In this document: piece after piece, positions 61,564-64,000 of the stretch
Position numbering within the stretch: position 1 is the stretch's first letter
How the letters are laid out: every line of letters starts with the position of its first letter
From: DASRAU01 sp035638075
GTDB lineage: Bacteria > Acidobacteriota > Polarisedimenticolia > Gp22-AA2
Length of the DNA: 64,000 nucleotides
NCBI GenBank assembly: GCA_035638075.1
Contig: DASRAU010000027.1
Coordinates: forward strand, 108,000 to 171,999
Direction: 5' to 3'
The notes under the pieces: generated by a model
Told to the model about the DNA's origin: nothing
Seen by the model: only the letters and a program-made list of their open reading frames with translations
Database searches by the model: none
Translations under genes and position numbers: made by a program

Positions 61564-62784
61564 ATGGATTGGAAGTCCGTCGCCGCCGCGGTCGCGCTGG
61601 TCGCGCTCGCCGTCGCCCCGGCCGCAGCCGACCCGGTCGATTGCTTTCCCGACCGCGTCGCGCTCTACACGCCGGGGCCGGTCTCCTCCCCGCCGCCGTT
61701 CGGCTCCTGGCAACCCGGGATCGTCCTCGGCCCGCCGGGCAACACCACGCCGACCAACGGCACGCTCACCGTGATGTCGCTCGGGCGCGGCGGCCGCGTC
61801 GTGCTCGAGTTCACCGACAACGTCCTCGTGGACGGCCCCGGCCCCGACTTCATCGTCTTCGAGAACCCGTTCTTCTGCACCGCCGCTCCCCTCACCGCGT
61901 CGGATCCGTGGAGCTCGTTCGCCGAGCCGGGGATCGTCGAGGCGAGCGACGACGGCGTGACCTTCCACACCTTCCCCTACGATACGGCGGCGCTGGCGCA
62001 GGTGACGACCATCTGCACCGATCGCTCGCTCATCGCCGCCCTGCACGGCCTGGCCGGGCTGACCCCGTCGTTCACCGGCGACTGGACGATGCCGGACGAT
62101 CCGCTGGTCTTCGACCCGGCGGCGCCGGGCGGGGTCTCCGGCCACGGCGGCGACGCCTTCGACCTCGCCGCGGTCGGGCTGACACGGGCCCGCTTCATCC
62201 GCATCACCGACCCGAACCTGGCGATCAGCCCGCCCGGCTCGTCGGAGGGCTTCGACCTCGACGCCATCGTCGCCCTGCACGCTCTGGCCAACGACCCGGG
62301 GCCGGACAGCGACGGCGACGGGCTCGCCGACACGACCGAAACGCAGGTCTACGGCACCAACCCCGCCGACCCGGACAGCGACGGCGACGGCGTGCCCGAC
62401 GGGGTTGAAGCGGCCACCTGCCACCAGCCGCTGGGCGCCTCGGCGGCGCCTTTCTTCGCGGCCTCGCTCGATCTCGAGGTCTTCGAGGCGCAGCCGACGG
62501 TGGTGCGCTGGAACACCCTCGGCCCCGGGGTCTCCTACGACCTGGTGCGCGGCAACGTGGCGGCGCTGCGATCGATCGGCGGCCTCACCGACCTCGGCGT
62601 GGTCTCCTGCATCGAGAACGACTCGACCGACCTGTCGAACCGAACCCTGGGGGACGCGGCCGTGCCGCCGGTCGGCCAGGCCTTCTTCTATCTCGCGCGG
62701 CCGACGCCCAGAGGCACGGCACCCGGCTACGGGATCTCCTCGTCGGGGCAGCCGCGCGTGCCCGCCTCGGGCGACTGCCTGTGA
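61564..62784 (+). CDS. Secreted TSP3-repeat protein under B12 control
   Basis: The 406-residue product starts at ATG 61564 after GGGAGG. A signal peptide (AAAVALVALAVAPAAA) leads to a domain with LGRGGRVVLEFTDNVLVDGPGPDFIVFENPF in parts and ARFIRITD, a discoidin-like carbohydrate/ligand-binding pattern known as cell surface protein in other genomes. Then come two TSP3 calcium motifs (DSDGDGLADTTE, DSDGDGVPDGVE) and a tail ending FFYLARPTPRG. It lies directly after a cobalamin riboswitch and is coupled (GTGA) to a TonB receptor, so it may bind or present B12 at the outer membrane; this is inference. Confidence 0.85.
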   Translation: MDWKSVAAAVALVALAVAPAAADPVDCFPDRVALYTPGPVSSPPPFGSWQPGIVLGPPGNTTPTNGTLTVMSLGRGGRVVLEFTDNVLVDGPGPDFIVFENPFFCTAAPLTASDPWSSFAEPGIVEASDDGVTFHTFPYDTAALAQVTTICTDRSLIAALHGLAGLTPSFTGDWTMPDDPLVFDPAAPGGVSGHGGDAFDLAAVGLTRARFIRITDPNLAISPPGSSEGFDLDAIVALHALANDPGPDSDGDGLADTTETQVYGTNPADPDSDGDGVPDGVEAATCHQPLGASAAPFFAASLDLEVFEAQPTVVRWNTLGPGVSYDLVRGNVAALRSIGGLTDLGVVSCIENDSTDLSNRTLGDAAVPPVGQAFFYLARPTPRGTAPGYGISSSGQPRVPASGDCL

Positions 62785-64000
62785 AACCGTCCCGGCGCGG
62801 ACGCCTGCTGATGTCGCTGATGGCGCTCCTGGCAGCAATCGGCGTCGCGCGCGCCGGCGATGCAGCGGGCGGAGCCGTCGTGCCCTCCGTCCCACAGGAA
62901 ACCGTGACGGTGCGCGAGCCGGCCGATCGACTGCGCGCCGATCCGACCGCGTTCGGCACCGTGATCGAGGCGGCCCAGTGGGCCGACCGCATCACCACGC
63001 TGCCGGAGCTGCTGCGCGGCGTGGTCGGCGTGCAGGTGAAGTCGATCGGCGACACGCTGTCCACGGTCTCGATCCGCGGCTCGACCGCCGAGCAGGTGAT
63101 GGTCTATCTCGACGGCGTGCCGCTCAACCGGGCCGCGGGGGGCGCCGTGAACCTGGCCGACATCCCGCTGGCGCAGGTGGCGCGCATCGAGGTCTATCGC
63201 GGCATGACCCCGGCGTCCCTGCCGCAGGCCTCGATCGGCGGCGCCATCGTCATCACGACCCGCGCCCCGAAAGGGCCCGCTGCGGGGGACGGCTGGGTCT
63301 CCGCCGGGTCGTACCGCACCGGCGAGGTCAGCGCCTCCTATGGCGAAGAGAAGCCCCGCGGCGGCTGGCGCGTCGCCGCCGACGGCGCCGGAAGCGACGG
63401 GGACTTCCCTTATCTCGACCCCAACGGCACCCCCGACGACCCGACCGACGACGAGGTGACGGCCCGGGTCAACAACGACTTCCGCCGCGCGCACGCGCTG
63501 GCGCGCGGGCACTGGCGCGCCGGAGAGACGGCGCTGGGCTTCGAGCTGGACGCCTTCCGCCGCGAGCAGGGCGTGCCGGGCCTCGACGCCTTCACGTCCC
63601 CGACCGCGCGCCTGGAGACCTCCCGCGTCCTGGTATCGGGGACGGCGGAGCGCGCCGGGCTCGCCTCCGGGCGCCTGGTGCTGCGCGGCGCGCTCGCCTG
63701 GCACGACGAGCGTGACCGGTTCGACGGCGATGGCTCGGGGTTCTTCGCCCAGGACAGCGACAACGACCTGGTCTCGACGAGCCTGAGCGGCGGCGGCACC
63801 CTCGTCGCGGGCACGCGGCACGCCCTGAACTTCCTCGTCTCGTACCGGGATGAGACGGCCGACCTGCGCGATCCATCGCCCGGAGGCGGGGACGTGGGCC
63901 TCGCGACACGCCAGGTCGCCGGCCTCACCCTCGAAGACCAGATGGTCTTCGCCGCGGGGCGCCTCCAGGTCGTTCCCTCGCTGCGCCACGAGGCGACCGC
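62781..64000 (+). CDS. TonB-dependent receptor, BtuB-like, partial (runs off the right edge)
   Basis: The product starts at GTG 62781 in a GTGA overlap with the secreted protein gene; about 406 residues are visible of an expected 600 or more. A signal peptide (LLMSLMALLAAIGVARA) is followed by the TonB box region (ETVTVREP) and the plug domain: LRGVVGVQVKSIGDTLSTVSIRGSTAEQVMVYLDGVPLN in pieces, VARIEVYRGMTPASLPQASIGGAI. The beta-barrel begins after residue 150. Location behind a cobalamin riboswitch makes vitamin B12 (or a precursor) the likely substrate. Confidence 0.88.
   Translation, partial: MKPSRRGRLLMSLMALLAAIGVARAGDAAGGAVVPSVPQETVTVREPADRLRADPTAFGTVIEAAQWADRITTLPELLRGVVGVQVKSIGDTLSTVSIRGSTAEQVMVYLDGVPLNRAAGGAVNLADIPLAQVARIEVYRGMTPASLPQASIGGAIVITTRAPKGPAAGDGWVSAGSYRTGEVSASYGEEKPRGGWRVAADGAGSDGDFPYLDPNGTPDDPTDDEVTARVNNDFRRAHALARGHWRAGETALGFELDAFRREQGVPGLDAFTSPTARLETSRVLVSGTAERAGLASGRLVLRGALAWHDERDRFDGDGSGFFAQDSDNDLVSTSLSGGGTLVAGTRHALNFLVSYRDETADLRDPSPGGGDVGLATRQVAGLTLEDQMVFAAGRLQVVPSLRHEAT

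Overview
The window is DNA from a GC-rich, two-membraned bacterium. It has a TonB receptor, LolA-like and LolD/FtsX-like exporter parts, TatA, and secreted proteins with thrombospondin type-3 (TSP3) and HAF repeats. The mix (DUF507 pair, HAF/TSP3 surface proteins, secreted proteins ending in a GxG-YY-GRQ-type motif, selB, M16 pair, APC permease) fits an Acidobacteriota-like lineage best. That placement is inference; there is no rRNA, tRNA or CRISPR array in the window.

Region 1 (1 to about 13060) is an accessory island. Its base composition is visibly more AT-rich than the rest and its genes are mostly single or in small convergent groups. It carries a single-chain MmeI-like restriction-modification enzyme, a short tyrosine recombinase, an HNH protein, two secreted paralogues, a protein whose two halves appear swapped relative to the order known to me, and a minus-strand cluster. 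That cluster runs VRR-NUC nuclease, TIR/zinc-ribbon protein, small basic protein, PD-(D/E)XK-like protein. The first two overlap by ATGA and look like a candidate defence pair.

Region 2 (13063-37366) is core-like. On the minus strand lie two DUF507 genes, selB (with no usable NTG start), a 54-codon tatA and a ChaN-domain gene. A long HAF/TSP3 secreted protein converges on a sigma-70 factor, with a terminator embedded in the end of the secreted-protein gene. Next come an XRE regulator/TPR/secreted-protein operon, rhomboid and HNH genes, a coupled redoxin-hflX-ddl operon and an asparaginase. A coupled operon of MFS transporter, active M16, inactive M16 and amidohydrolase converges on an amino-acid permease.

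Region 3 (37417-53014) looks like a biosynthetic locus. It has a radical SAM/B12-type protein, two ketosynthase plus ketosynthase-like pairs, a LolA-like protein, an ABC exporter, a PHP phosphoesterase, a GT2 glycosyltransferase, an AMP-ligase, a polysaccharide deacetylase, a DUF2062-methyltransferase fusion and a flavin-dependent halogenase-like enzyme. The mix resembles aryl-polyene/xanthomonadin-type loci but lacks visible acyl carrier protein, ketoreductase and dehydratase genes.

Region 4 (53157-64000) is housekeeping: larC, a small conserved gene, metG and tatD, then DUF2007, an ArsC-type phosphatase, a DUF885 protein and an alpha/beta hydrolase. The window closes with a cobalamin riboswitch controlling a secreted TSP3 protein and a TonB-dependent receptor that runs off the right edge.
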